DNA of 64,000 nt from VRUE01 sp963718775 (GCA_963718775.1 OY970377.1:1984001-2048000), one strand, 5' to 3'. Positions 15,019-24,188 are shown, counted from the first letter of the stretch. Notes: generated by a model not told the origin, from the sequence alone. A program made the numbers and translations.

Positions 15019-15318
15019 ATGCAGAACAACCCTAAAGGGGCGGGCGATGAGGATGCCCCGCCCACCGAAGCCCAGGACATCCGCGATCAGGGCGTCGTCT
15101 TGATCCACGTTCTCAGCCTTCATCCGACGTTGCTGACGATCCCCGATCTTGTCCGTGAGATCACCGCCGGGTCGGAGGATTTCGCTGAGGGAGACGCCCT
15201 GGAGCGCGCTGTGCGCGACCTGACGGGCGTGGGGCTGCTGCATTGCCCCAGCGGCCTTGCCGTGCCTTCCCCGGCGGCCCTGCGCTTCCTGAAGATCCTC
15301 TACGAAGGCAACTGCTAG
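15019..15318 (+). CDS. Small winged-helix-like protein
   Basis: This 99-residue protein has the pattern VLIHVLSLHPTLLTIPDLVREI...ALERAVRDLTGVGLLHC, that is, two helices and a recognition-like helix followed by a wing (LAVPSPAAL). This suggests a winged-helix DNA-binding fold. It is clearly related to the 85-residue protein at 59224-59481: both start MQxNP and share TQ/DQ-VL-VL, AVGLL/GVGLL-C and P-AA. Both sit beside XRE genes inside accessory elements. The ATG at 15019 is preferred over the upstream in-frame start because the conserved leader ends there. Confidence 0.55.
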   Translation: MQNNPKGAGDEDAPPTEAQDIRDQGVVLIHVLSLHPTLLTIPDLVREITAGSEDFAEGDALERAVRDLTGVGLLHCPSGLAVPSPAALRFLKILYEGNC

Positions 15319-15629
15319 CCGGTGGGGGGATTTCGGCGGGTCGGGGCTGTCGCAGGGAGCCGTGGGGTTTCGAGCTGGAGCCCCACAGCTGCTCCGGCCG
15401 CCGGAATCTCCCCATCCAAAATGCCAAGACCTCACCAGATCATCTGAATCGACTTTCAGACCCATCGAGCCTGAATCCGGCAATGCAGCACCGCCTCAAC
15501 TCTGAGCGCCGCGGGAGCCACTCCAGTCGCCCTCCCCAGCACCAACCCCGAACACCCGACACACTGGGAACCCCCCTTTTTGGGGTCCTGCCGATGCATT
15601 TGGGCCGCTCGGCGGACAGCAGTGTCGAG
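15319..15629. other. Intergenic region with one hairpin
   Basis: No convincing gene lies in these 311 bp. A short inverted repeat with a T-rich loop (GGAACCCC ... GGGGTCC, about 15567-15588) sits 40 bp before the Xis-like gene and could be a regulatory hairpin or terminator. Confidence 0.4.
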
Positions 15630-16019
15630 ATGGCATCTACGCGCGTCAAGCTCGACCCGCCAACCGTCGAAGCAATCGCTCGCCGCGTTGTCGAGATTCT
15701 CGAACGGCGCGGCTTGCAGAATCGGGAGCTGGTCGATGCTGCCGAGTTGGCCCGACGCTTCGGGATCGAGCGCTCGTGGGTCTACTCGCATGCGATCGAG
15801 CTGGGCGCGGTCAAGCTCGGCAGCGGGCCAAAGCCACGGCTGCGCTTCGACCCGCAGATCGCGGCGCGGGTGCTGCGGAAGGCCAGTGAGAAAACGACGG
15901 CCGATCCGCCCGCCCGCTCGGGTAAGCGGGCGGATCGACCTTCAGCCAGCGGAGGGAGCGAGGTGCGGCTGTTGCCGATCCGTGGTCACGGGGAGAACGA
16001 CCCGCCCTCCGCGGCTTAG
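15630..16019 (+). CDS. Helix-turn-helix protein, excisionase-like
   Basis: This 129-residue protein has the central stretch LVDAAELARRFGIERSWVYSHAIELGAVKLGSGPKPRLRFD, a MerR-superfamily/excisionase-type DNA-binding domain. A basic, low-complexity tail follows. It ends 6 bp before the integrase gene and is co-oriented. Small HTH genes in this position usually act as recombination directionality factors. An in-frame ATG 36 bp upstream (15594) is a possible alternative start. Confidence 0.65.
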   Translation: MASTRVKLDPPTVEAIARRVVEILERRGLQNRELVDAAELARRFGIERSWVYSHAIELGAVKLGSGPKPRLRFDPQIAARVLRKASEKTTADPPARSGKRADRPSASGGSEVRLLPIRGHGENDPPSAA

Positions 16020-16025
16020 GTAGCC

Positions 16026-17360
16026 ATGCCCAGACGAGCGACCGGGCAAGTGGTTGAGCGGAAGCTGAAGAGTGGCCGCACTTTTGCCTTGCGCTTCCGT
16101 GCCTATGGGCGGCGGTGCTATCTGACGCTCGGTACCACCGATGAAGGCTGGACCAGGCAGAAAGCTGGGGAAGAGCTAGCCAACGTTCTTGCCGATGTTC
16201 GGCGCGGCATCTGGAGGCCCGATGTTCGACAGGAAGCCGCCGAGCCTGCACCGGAGCCGACGTTCCATGAGTTCGCGTCCGAGTGGCTTCACGGACTGCG
16301 CAGCGAGGGTCTATCGGAGAACACGCTCAAGGACTACGCCTGGCAGCTCTCTAACCACCTGCTGCCGTTCTTTGCCCGACATCGACTCTCAGAGATTTCG
16401 ATTGCCGAGGTGGACCGCTACCGGCAGGAGAAGGTACGCGAGGGCAAGATCTCAGCGACCTCGATCAACAAGACGATCACGCGGCTGGCGCAGATCCTCG
16501 AGGTTGCTGTTGAGCGCGAGCTGATCGACCGCAATCCCGCGCGAGGCAAGAGGCGGCGATTGAGGGAGCGCAGGCCGGAGCGGACCTGGCTCGACCGCGC
16601 CGAGCAGATTGCATCGCTGCTGGAGGCTGGGGGAGAGCTTGATTCCGAGGCACGGGTGGATCGTCGGGCTACGTCAAGGCGCGCCTTCCTAGCGACGCTG
16701 ACGCTTTCCGGCTTGCGGATCAGCGAGGCGCTTGATCTGCGCTGGCGCGATGTCGATCTGTCGGCCGGACGGCTGCGTGTGGCCGACTCGAAGACCGACG
16801 CCGGCGTTCGCTTGGTCGATCTGCTGCCGGCCCTGCGCGAGGAGCTGTCGGTCCACAAGACCGAAACGAGATTCGGTAGTCCCGAGGACTTCGTGTTTCC
16901 GACCGAGAGCGGGCGCAGGCAGGACCGCAACAACGCTCGCCGTCGTGTCGTCATCAAGTCGGTCGAACGGGCGAGCGAGAACTTGATTGGGCAGGGGCTC
17001 AATCCGCTGCCCGAAGGCATCACTCCGCACTCGCTGCGTCGTACCTTTATCTCCCTGTTGCTTGCGACCGGCGCGGAGGTCCCCTACGTCATGCGGCAGG
17101 TCGGGCACAGCGATCCGAAGGTCACGCTCTCGATTTATGCCCAGGTGATGTATCGCGGCGAGGGTGAGCGAGAGCGGCTGAAGGCGGTGGTTGAGAGCAC
17201 TGATTGGGCACTAACGGGCACTGACAGTGGCCCAATGAATGGCCCAATGACCCAAGGGCCGGGAGATCAACTATCTCTCAACGCGCTTGAAACCAGCGCA
17301 GATGCAGAGATTTCGGGCATGGGCGCGGCTGGGTTCGAACCAGCGACCTCTCGCGTGTGA
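16026..17360 (+). CDS. Tyrosine recombinase (phage-type integrase)
   Basis: This 444-residue integrase has an N-terminal arm-binding part, a SAM-like core-binding domain (about residues 80-170) and a catalytic domain. Catalytic-type motifs are TLSGLRISEALDLRWRDVD (Arg I), HSLRRTFISLLL (HxLR), VGHSDPKVTLSIY (GH and nucleophile Tyr). It points into the tRNA-Val gene. Its last 13 codons (MGAAGFEPATSRV) are encoded by the attachment repeat itself, so the C-terminus would be the same in integrated and circular forms. It mediates site-specific integration of the 5.9-kb element at tRNA-Val. Confidence 0.92.
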   Translation: MPRRATGQVVERKLKSGRTFALRFRAYGRRCYLTLGTTDEGWTRQKAGEELANVLADVRRGIWRPDVRQEAAEPAPEPTFHEFASEWLHGLRSEGLSENTLKDYAWQLSNHLLPFFARHRLSEISIAEVDRYRQEKVREGKISATSINKTITRLAQILEVAVERELIDRNPARGKRRRLRERRPERTWLDRAEQIASLLEAGGELDSEARVDRRATSRRAFLATLTLSGLRISEALDLRWRDVDLSAGRLRVADSKTDAGVRLVDLLPALREELSVHKTETRFGSPEDFVFPTESGRRQDRNNARRRVVIKSVERASENLIGQGLNPLPEGITPHSLRRTFISLLLATGAEVPYVMRQVGHSDPKVTLSIYAQVMYRGEGERERLKAVVESTDWALTGTDSGPMNGPMTQGPGDQLSLNALETSADAEISGMGAAGFEPATSRV

Positions 17361-17365
17361 GGCGA
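17319..17365. repeat. Attachment-site repeat, right copy within tRNA-Val
   Basis: This 47-bp stretch is identical to 11426-11472. It spans the tRNA-Val discriminator through the anticodon loop, the usual core for integrases that target tRNA 3' halves. It also encodes the end of the integrase. Confidence 0.85.
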
Positions 17366-17391
17366 GCGCTCTCCCACTGAGCTACGCGCCC
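17320..17391 (-). tRNA. tRNA-Val (anticodon CAC)
   Basis: The minus strand folds as a cloverleaf: acceptor GGGCGCG/CGCGCCC, D-stem GCTC/GAGC, anticodon stem CTCGC/GCGAG with loop CTCACAC (anticodon CAC), and T-arm GCTGG-TTCGAAC-CCAGC, followed by discriminator A. CCA is not encoded. The 3' half is the attachment site of the integrative element to its left. Confidence 0.95.
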
Positions 17392-17430
17392 GGGAGAGCG
17401 GTCAATCATAGGCGGGCTGCGGGGGTTGGA

Positions 17431-18651
17431 TCAGGCTGGGGCCGGCGCCTCGACGGCGTCGGCTGGGGGAGGCTCTCCGCCTTGCTCGGCCATTGCCCGT
17501 TTCTGCAGGGCGATGCCGACGAAGGGGAAGATCAGGGTCGAGAGCATTGCGGCGCCGACGAGGCCGGCGGCGGTTGAGGTGTGCATCTTGCCGGCGTCGA
17601 CGGCGATCGTCGTGATCGCGACGACGAGGGGGAGCTCGGTGGCGCTGAAGAAGGCGAGGGCGCGGCGCTCGGTTGAGCTCAGGACCTTGCGGTAGAGCAG
17701 CAGCGCCGGGGTGCCGCGGACGACCAGGAAGAGGGCGAAGAAGAGGGCCAGCTTGGCCAGGGCTTCGGCCGAGCCGAGGGCGCCGAGGTCGAACTCGATG
17801 CCGCTGGTGACGAAGAAGAAGGGCACGAAGAAGCCGAAGCCGACCGCGGTCAGCTTCGACTCGAAGATCTGCAGCTCGTGGCCTTTGAGGGCGGCGCGGG
17901 TGATCATCCCGGCGACGAAGCCGCCGAGCAGGACGTCGAGGCCGAGCTTGCTCGCCAGCAGGACCAGGCCGAAGACGAGCACTACGGTGATCCGCACGGC
18001 CAGCTGGCTGCTCGCCTCGAAGGTTTTCTCGAGGGCGGGCCAGCCGCGCCAGGCGAGGCGCACAGAGGCGAGCGCGACGGCGAGGGCGAGGGCCACGAAG
18101 GCGATCAGGATCGCCGCCTCGTGCAGCGGGCTGGCGGTGGTCAGCACGAGGGTGACGAGCAGGATCGGCCCGAACTCGCCGGCGCCGCCGGCGGCCAGCA
18201 GGTAGGTGCCGAAGCGCGTCTTCAGCCCACCGCTGTCTTTGAGGATCGGGATCAGCGTGCCGATCGCGGTGGTCGCCAGGGCCGAGCCGGTGTAGAGGAA
18301 GGAGACGACGATGCCGGCCGCGGCGAGGGCGCCGCCGATGCCGTAGGCGAGGGCGACCGAGAGCAGCCAGCCGAGCACGCCCAGCTTCAGCGGCGCGCCC
18401 TTGATCCGTTCGAAGTCGATCTCGTAGCCGGCGAAGTAGAAGAGCATCCCGAGGCCGAGGTTGGAGAAGAACTCGATGAAGTCCGAGGAGTGGGCGAGGG
18501 CAAGGACTTCGGGGCCGATCAGGATCCCCATCACCAGCTCCAGCACCACCACGGGCGGCGCCATCCCTTTGGGCACGACCGCGACCGCGACCGCGGCGAT
18601 CGCCGCGACGAGGACGATCGCGAAGAAGGAGGAGGAGTCGACGTCGATCAC
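17431..18651 (-). CDS. Kef/CPA2-type cation:proton antiporter
   Basis: This 406-residue protein has about 11-12 membrane helices across its whole length. Motifs typical of the sodium/proton exchanger CPA2 family are present (VMGILIGPEVL, LFYFAGYEIDF, ALATTAIGTLIPILKDSG, VTSGIEFDLGAL). It lacks the C-terminal TrkA-N and TrkA-C domains found in many KefB/C proteins and ends in an acidic tail. It probably exchanges K+ or Na+ for protons. The start is GTG at 18651; nothing in the neighbourhood indicates regulation. Confidence 0.8.
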   Translation of the reverse strand: MIDVDSSSFFAIVLVAAIAAVAVAVVPKGMAPPVVVLELVMGILIGPEVLALAHSSDFIEFFSNLGLGMLFYFAGYEIDFERIKGAPLKLGVLGWLLSVALAYGIGGALAAAGIVVSFLYTGSALATTAIGTLIPILKDSGGLKTRFGTYLLAAGGAGEFGPILLVTLVLTTASPLHEAAILIAFVALALAVALASVRLAWRGWPALEKTFEASSQLAVRITVVLVFGLVLLASKLGLDVLLGGFVAGMITRAALKGHELQIFESKLTAVGFGFFVPFFFVTSGIEFDLGALGSAEALAKLALFFALFLVVRGTPALLLYRKVLSSTERRALAFFSATELPLVVAITTIAVDAGKMHTSTAAGLVGAAMLSTLIFPFVGIALQKRAMAEQGGEPPPADAVEAPAPA

Positions 18652-18824
18652 GTGGCGCCGATCCTACGGTCCGCCGCCGGAGGTCGTGGCCGGATACGAT
18701 GGTCGCGGACCGTGCTAGGCGGGGAATCAGCGGTGCCTTGTAACCCGCAATCCGCTCTAGCGGGGCCGAATCCCGTTCCGAGGGGCTGGCCGTCGGGGTC
18801 AGTGCGTCGCAGGCGGTGTTGACG

Positions 18825-18918
18825 GCCGGGTCCTGCGCGACGTGGGCACGCGAATCAGGTCAGGTCCGGAAGGAAGCAGCCTTAAGCGGATGCCGCGGGT
18901 GCCGCAGGTGAGCCCGGC
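18825..18918 (+). ncRNA. ffs: Signal recognition particle RNA (4.5S-type)
   Basis: The invariant domain IV core GTCAGGTCCGGAAGGAAGCA occurs at 18859-18878, followed by GCC-TTAAGC. Flanking segments pair as a long hairpin (GCCGGG at 18825-18830 with CCCGGC at 18913-18918). At about 94 nt it is the small bacterial form. ffs commonly lies near dnaX, which is about 5.4 kb downstream here. Confidence 0.9.
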
Positions 18919-18990
18919 TCGAGCCAAACGCGACGGACACGCCCGGTGACTTAGTTTCGAAGAACGGGGCGCACGGTCCATTTTTCTTCC

Positions 18991-19042
18991 CGGTGACTTC
19001 GTCTTTCTCCGTCCCATAGGACGGGAAAAGGCGAAGTCACCG
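18991..19042. repeat. Palindromic repeat, copy a
   Basis: An 11-bp perfect outer stem (CGGTGACTTCG/CGAAGTCACCG) encloses an inner stem (CCGTCC-CATA-GGACGG). It lies directly after the stop of the ABC permease gene and downstream of the SRP RNA, so it could terminate both. Related palindromes are at 22546 and 43445. Confidence 0.65.
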
Positions 19043-19044
19043 TT

Positions 19045-19808
19045 TCAGTCGATCAGGCGGGCGTACATCTGGCGTATCGCGATGCGCCAGGTGAGCAGGG
19101 CGAAGCCGCAGAGGTAGGCGAAGCGGGCGAGGTCGACGGCCTCGAAGCCGAAGGCGCCGCCGCGGACCAGTTCGACCAGCTGCAGCAGCGGGTTGAGTTG
19201 GGCGACGACCTGGACGCCCTGGGGCAGGCCGTCGATCGGGAAGAAGGTGCCGGCGACGAGGAAGAGCGGCGTGATGCAGAGCGCGGTGACGTAGTTGAAC
19301 TGGTCGATCTTGGCGACTGTGGCCGCCATCGCGACGCCGAAGCCGGCGAAGCCGAGCGCGGTGACGAAGCAGAAGAGCGGTACGAGCAGCATGCCCCAGG
19401 CCGGGTCGAGGCCGAAGCAGATCGTGACCAGCAGCGGCACGCAGCCGTAGGTGCCGGAGCGCAGGCCGATCCAGAGCATCTCTGCGGTGACCAGCTCCTC
19501 GACGTCGACCGGCGCGGCGAGGATCGCGTCGTAGGTGTTCTGGAAGCGGTGCTTGACGAAGGTGCCGAACATCGCCGGCAGGGCGCTGGAGAAGATCACC
19601 GCCGTCGCCACCATGCCGGTGCCGACGAACTCGATGTAGGGGACGCCGTCGACTTCGTCGACCAGGGTCGCGCTCAGGCCCAGCCCGAAGGCGAGCAGGT
19701 AGACGATCGGTTCGAGCACGCTGGAGAAGGTCGTGCCCTTCCAGTAGGTGCGGAAGTTGGCCAGCTCGCGGCTCATCACGCCGCCGATCGCCGCCGGTTC
19801 CAGGCGCC

Positions 19809-19812
<4 letters not shown>
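19045..19812 (-). CDS. ABC-2 type transporter permease
   Basis: This 255-residue protein starts with GTG overlapping the ATPase stop (GTGA at 19809-19812). It has six hydrophobic segments, with NodJ/DrrB-like features such as FVGTGMVATAVIFSSAL and FLVAGTFFPIDGLPQ. It forms an exporter with the upstream ATPase; DrrAB-type pairs export drugs or lipids. A longer in-frame extension upstream is antisense-like noise and is not used. Confidence 0.8.
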
Positions 19813-20699
<887 letters not shown>

Positions 20700-20760
20700 G
20701 CCTTGATGCTTTCACGGCGCCGGCCTCGGCCTACCGCACGCGGCTGAGAGACTCCGCGGC

Positions 20761-21546
20761 GTGTTGGACGAGCGCTGGATCAGATCGCTGCACGTAGAGA
20801 CGCTGCGCGAGCAGGAACTGCACGCCGAGCGTGAGCCGCACGTGCTCTTCCAGGCCTCGACGATCGGCGCTCTGCTCGAAGGAGCCTATGAGGGTGACCT
20901 GAGCTTCGAAGAGCTGGCCGAGCACGGCGACCTCGGGCTGGGCACGCTGAACGACCTCGACGGCGAGATGATCGCCCTCGACGGGCGTTTCTACCGCGCT
21001 GACGTCGACGGTGCGGTGGGCGAGATCGACACCGCGGCGCGGACTCCTTTCGCGGTCGTGACCCGCTTCGAGCCGGCCGTCGACGCGGAAATCGAGGGAC
21101 TCTTCGACCACGCCGCGCTGCTCGCCCAGCTCGACGAGCTGATCCCCGCCGACGCGGCTACCTGCGCAATCCGCCTCGACGGGCGCTTCGAGCTAGTCCG
21201 CGCCCGCTCGGTTCCTGCGCAAAACCCGCCCTACCGGCCGCTGACCGAGGTCGTCCTCGAACAGCACGTCTTCGAGCTGGAGGAGGTGGCGGGAACGATG
21301 CTCGGCTTCCGCTTCCCCGACTACGCCGAGGGGATCGAGGTGAGCGGCTACCACCTGCATTTCATCAGCGACGATCGCAAGCGCGGCGGCCACGTACTTG
21401 CCTCGCGCTCCGCGTCGCCGCTGCGCGCTCGCCTCGACTTCTCCAACGACCTGCACGTCGAGCTGCCGCCGGGGATCGAGCTGGCCGACCCCGAAGTCGC
21501 CGCCGAGACCCACGCGGCAGTCGAGCAGGTCGAGCGCGCAGGCTGA
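20761..21546 (+). CDS. budA: Alpha-acetolactate decarboxylase
   Basis: This 261-residue protein carries the family hallmarks: FQASTIGALLEGAYEGDLSF near the N-terminus, GDLGLGTLNDLDGEMIALDG, and GYHLHFISDDRKRGGHVL with the metal-binding histidines. The length is normal for the family. The enzyme converts 2-acetolactate to acetoin in the cytoplasm. No acetolactate synthase gene is adjacent, so it may draw on the branched-chain amino acid pathway. It is divergent from the ABC exporter. Confidence 0.9.
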   Translation: MLDERWIRSLHVETLREQELHAEREPHVLFQASTIGALLEGAYEGDLSFEELAEHGDLGLGTLNDLDGEMIALDGRFYRADVDGAVGEIDTAARTPFAVVTRFEPAVDAEIEGLFDHAALLAQLDELIPADAATCAIRLDGRFELVRARSVPAQNPPYRPLTEVVLEQHVFELEEVAGTMLGFRFPDYAEGIEVSGYHLHFISDDRKRGGHVLASRSASPLRARLDFSNDLHVELPPGIELADPEVAAETHAAVEQVERAG

Positions 21547-21551
21547 GTGGC

Positions 21552-22529
21552 TCAGGCTGCGTCGGCGAGACGCTCGGCGAGCCAGAGGTCGCAGAGCCAG
21601 TCGGCCTGGCCGCCGCTCTTGCGGCTGACGACGATGCCCTCGGGGCCGCCCTCGACTGTGACTTTCTTCCAGCGGGTCGAGTTGGGCACGGCCTCAAGCG
21701 CCTCGGCCACCGCGGCGGGCACTCCCTCGGCCGGCCGCACGCGGCCGTCCCTCGATTTGGCCTCGAACTCGGGCGTCGCGACCCGCACCGTGACCTCGCT
21801 ACGGCTGCTCACCTCGCCGCTGCCGAGCCGCACCGAGACCGGCCGGCCGTGGCGTTCGCCGCTCAGCACCAGGGCGCCGTGGATCTCCGGCCCCACCCGG
21901 CCGGTCGTCGCTTCCCGCACCTCGATGTTGACCTTCGGCCGCTCGGTCACCTCGAAGCCGAGCGGCGCCATCGCCAGGCCGACCTTCTCGTAGCCCTGGT
22001 CCATCTCGCCGCCCGGCGCCAGGGCGCGGAAGCTGCCGTAGAGCGCTGCGATGACGATCAGCGGCCCACCGATCAGCAGCGGCAGGAAGCTTTCGAAGAG
22101 GTAGATCGAGGGGACGGTGAGGAAGATCAGCAGGGTCACGATCATGCCCAGCCGCAGGCTGCGCCGGCCGGCGTCCCACATCGAGCCGCGGGCCTTGATC
22201 GCGGCGTTGTCGATCGGCTTCACGGCGAGCGCCGCCCAGAGCTGCTGCTCTTTCATCGTCGTCGGGTTCTCGATCTTGCTGCCGCCCTCGGCGACGGCGC
22301 GCGCGGTCGCCTTGGCGTCGCCGCCGGCGACCCGCTCCATGTCGGAGCGCTGCAGGGCGAAGAGGATGACCATGAAGACCGCGAGGACGCCGAAGATCAG
22401 CGCGTAGGTCGTCTTCGGGTTGCTCTGCCCTTCCCCCGTCGTCGTCGCGATCACGATCACGATCCCGGCGACGACGATCACGCCGATCAGCCCAAAGAGC
22501 CCCGAGCGTCTGAACCCACCACTTAACAC
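21552..22529 (-). CDS. Membrane protein of unknown function
   Basis: This 325-residue protein has two N-terminal helices (about residues 13-30 and 42-60) and two more in the middle (about 130-175), followed by a soluble domain of about 150 residues with KVNIEVREATTGRVGPEIHGALVLSGERHGRPVSVRLG-like beta strands (shown only in part). I do not recognise the family. It starts with GTG. A palindrome (22546-22604) separates it from the glycosyltransferase-like gene upstream. Confidence 0.55.
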   Translation of the reverse strand: MLSGGFRRSGLFGLIGVIVVAGIVIVIATTTGEGQSNPKTTYALIFGVLAVFMVILFALQRSDMERVAGGDAKATARAVAEGGSKIENPTTMKEQQLWAALAVKPIDNAAIKARGSMWDAGRRSLRLGMIVTLLIFLTVPSIYLFESFLPLLIGGPLIVIAALYGSFRALAPGGEMDQGYEKVGLAMAPLGFEVTERPKVNIEVREATTGRVGPEIHGALVLSGERHGRPVSVRLGSGEVSSRSEVTVRVATPEFEAKSRDGRVRPAEGVPAAVAEALEAVPNSTRWKKVTVEGGPEGIVVSRKSGGQADWLCDLWLAERLADAA

Positions 22530-22545
22530 GTGCGCCAGCCTAAAT

Positions 22546-22604
22546 CAGCCGCTGACTTTGTACTTACACGCGCATACCGCGAATAAAGACGAAGTCAGCG
22601 GCTG
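22546..22604. repeat. Palindromic repeat, copy b
   Basis: Thirteen-bp perfect arms (CAGCCGCTGACTT/AAGTCAGCGGCTG) enclose a further imperfect stem. The right half, GCGAATAAAGACGAAGTCA, is identical to part of copy c at 43445-43489. It lies between two minus-strand genes and could terminate the upstream one. Confidence 0.6.
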
Positions 22605-22613
22605 GAAAGCAGG

Positions 22614-24188
22614 TCAGCAGTGGCGGTAGAGGATCCAGGACTGGTTGTGGGCTATGGGGTGGAAGTTGGGGGGAGGGGTGATTGTGAAGCTGGTCGGGTC
22701 GCGGGGGTCGAGGATGAAGTTGTGGATCACGAAGGGACTGGCGGGCTCGAGGAAGTAGCCGCGGGCCGGTGGCTGCTTCTTGCTGACGCTGACGATCTGC
22801 GTCGGGCGGATGTCGAGGTCGAAGGCGAGGCGGGGGACGGCGCGGTGGTTGGGGACGGCGATGCGGCCGCAGAGCGGCTTGGCGAAGGCGCCGGAATCGG
22901 CGAGGTCGTTGAGATCGCCCTCGATCTCGCTCTGGTTGGTCAGGTCGACGTCGACCCGGTGCAGGAGGTCGTACTGGTTTGGGGCCCAGGCGAGGAGCAT
23001 GACGACGATCAGGGCGGCGAACGCCTGCCAGGCGCGACGCCAGGGGTGGCTGGCCTCGAGCAGGCGCCAGCCGAGCAGAGCGAGGGCGGCGAAGACGGCG
23101 AGGATCGCCGCAGCGAGCATCGTGTAGCGGGGCAGGATCGCCAGGCCGGCGCAGGCGAGCACGGCGAAGGCGCCGAGGGCGAGCACGGCGGCGGCGACGC
23201 CGAGCTCGCTGCGGCGGCGCAGGGTGGCGAGGCCGAGGACGACGCCGCCGAGAGCGCCGACCATCCCAGGCCACTGCAGCACCTCGCCGAGCCGTCGCGG
23301 GCCGTAGAGGACGAGGTCGACCGGGCCGGTCTGGCGAGCCAGGGCGTCGACGGTTTCGCGGGTGCCCGTGAACGAGTAGGTCGGGCTGCCGGCTGTGATC
23401 CAGTCGAATATGGCCCAGAGGATCGGGGCTGAGAGCGCTAGGGCGACGAGGGCGGCTCCGTGGGAGGAGAAGAGGGACTCCCTCGCCCGTCCAAGTGCCG
23501 GTCTAATTAGACCGGCACTTTGAGTATCCGCCCGTTCGAGGGAGTCCCTCTTCTCCTCCTCGAGGCGGTCCTCCTGGGGTGGGCCATCCGGGTTCGAGGC
23601 GGCCTCGGCAGCGGGGGAAGCTTGTGAGGGACCGAGCAGCAGGTAGGCCAGATAAGCGATCGAGAACAGCCAGGCCTCGGGGCGGAGGAGCCCCGCCAGA
23701 GCGAGCAAAGCTAGGACGGGCCAGCCGGCGCGGGGGCGCTTGGTCTCTACGAGGAGTGCTCCCAGTACTAGGGCGATGTAGGGGATGTCGATGTAGGCGC
23801 GCAGGCCGTTGGAGAGGTAGGGGGCGCGGGTGAGGACGATCAGGGCGGCGACGGCGCCGATCGGGCGGTCGAACCAGAGAGCGCCGAGCCGGTAGACGAG
23901 GTAGCCGACCAGTGCCAGCGAGGCGTAGGCGACGAGCATGGTCAGGTCGATCGCGCCGTCGCCGAGCGGTGTCGTCACCAGCCCGAACAGCTCGGCGAGG
24001 GGATGTGGCGTGGGCGGCAGGGCGGCGCCCATGTCGGGGCTCATGCCGTGCGCCATTTCGCGTCCCCAGAGCAGCGCGTAGATCGTGTCGTAGTTGGGGA
24101 AGCCGACCGGGAAGAGGATCAGCAAGACGGCGCTGACTCCAGCGACCCAGGCGAGGGGTACAAGCCAGTTGCGGACCCGGGTTGGCAC
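22614..24188 (-). CDS. GT-C-like membrane glycosyltransferase with in-frame palindromic insertion
   Basis: This 524-residue protein has about ten to twelve membrane helices. An early extracytoplasmic loop begins FPNYDTIYALLWGRE, and GLLRPEAWLF follows helix 6. These features fit the GT-C/ArnT (GT39-like) superfamily of polyprenyl-phosphate-sugar transferases. A polar insertion of about 50 residues between two helices (around residues 195-245) is encoded by a nested palindrome (23465-23557). The C-terminal soluble part carries a few short motifs (KQPPARGYF). The acceptor is unknown. Confidence 0.6.
   Translation of the reverse strand: MPTRVRNWLVPLAWVAGVSAVLLILFPVGFPNYDTIYALLWGREMAHGMSPDMGAALPPTPHPLAELFGLVTTPLGDGAIDLTMLVAYASLALVGYLVYRLGALWFDRPIGAVAALIVLTRAPYLSNGLRAYIDIPYIALVLGALLVETKRPRAGWPVLALLALAGLLRPEAWLFSIAYLAYLLLGPSQASPAAEAASNPDGPPQEDRLEEEKRDSLERADTQSAGLIRPALGRARESLFSSHGAALVALALSAPILWAIFDWITAGSPTYSFTGTRETVDALARQTGPVDLVLYGPRRLGEVLQWPGMVGALGGVVLGLATLRRRSELGVAAAVLALGAFAVLACAGLAILPRYTMLAAAILAVFAALALLGWRLLEASHPWRRAWQAFAALIVVMLLAWAPNQYDLLHRVDVDLTNQSEIEGDLNDLADSGAFAKPLCGRIAVPNHRAVPRLAFDLDIRPTQIVSVSKKQPPARGYFLEPASPFVIHNFILDPRDPTSFTITPPPNFHPIAHNQSWILYRHC
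23465..23557. repeat. Nested palindrome inside a coding sequence
   Basis: Perfect 21-bp arms (23465-23485 and 23537-23557) flank a central perfect 28-bp palindrome (23493-23520, core GGTCTAATTAGACC). Each outer arm also contains GAGGGACTCCCTC, itself palindromic. The whole repeat is read in frame by the minus-strand glycosyltransferase-like gene, within a polar loop. Confidence 0.8.

Larger units (their letters stand above)
11426..17365. mobile_element. 5.9-kb tRNA-Val integrative element with toxin-antitoxin and CBASS-like cargo
   Basis: The segment is bounded by 47-bp perfect direct repeats of the tRNA-Val 3' half. The tyrosine integrase gene lies at the tRNA end, preceded by an Xis-like HTH gene, an XRE repressor and a winged-helix gene. 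Cargo is a RelE/Phd-like pair and a cyclase/E2/membrane operon. No transfer genes lie within these bounds, so if it is a separate element it would be mobilised in trans, possibly by the neighbouring conjugative element. Confidence 0.7.
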
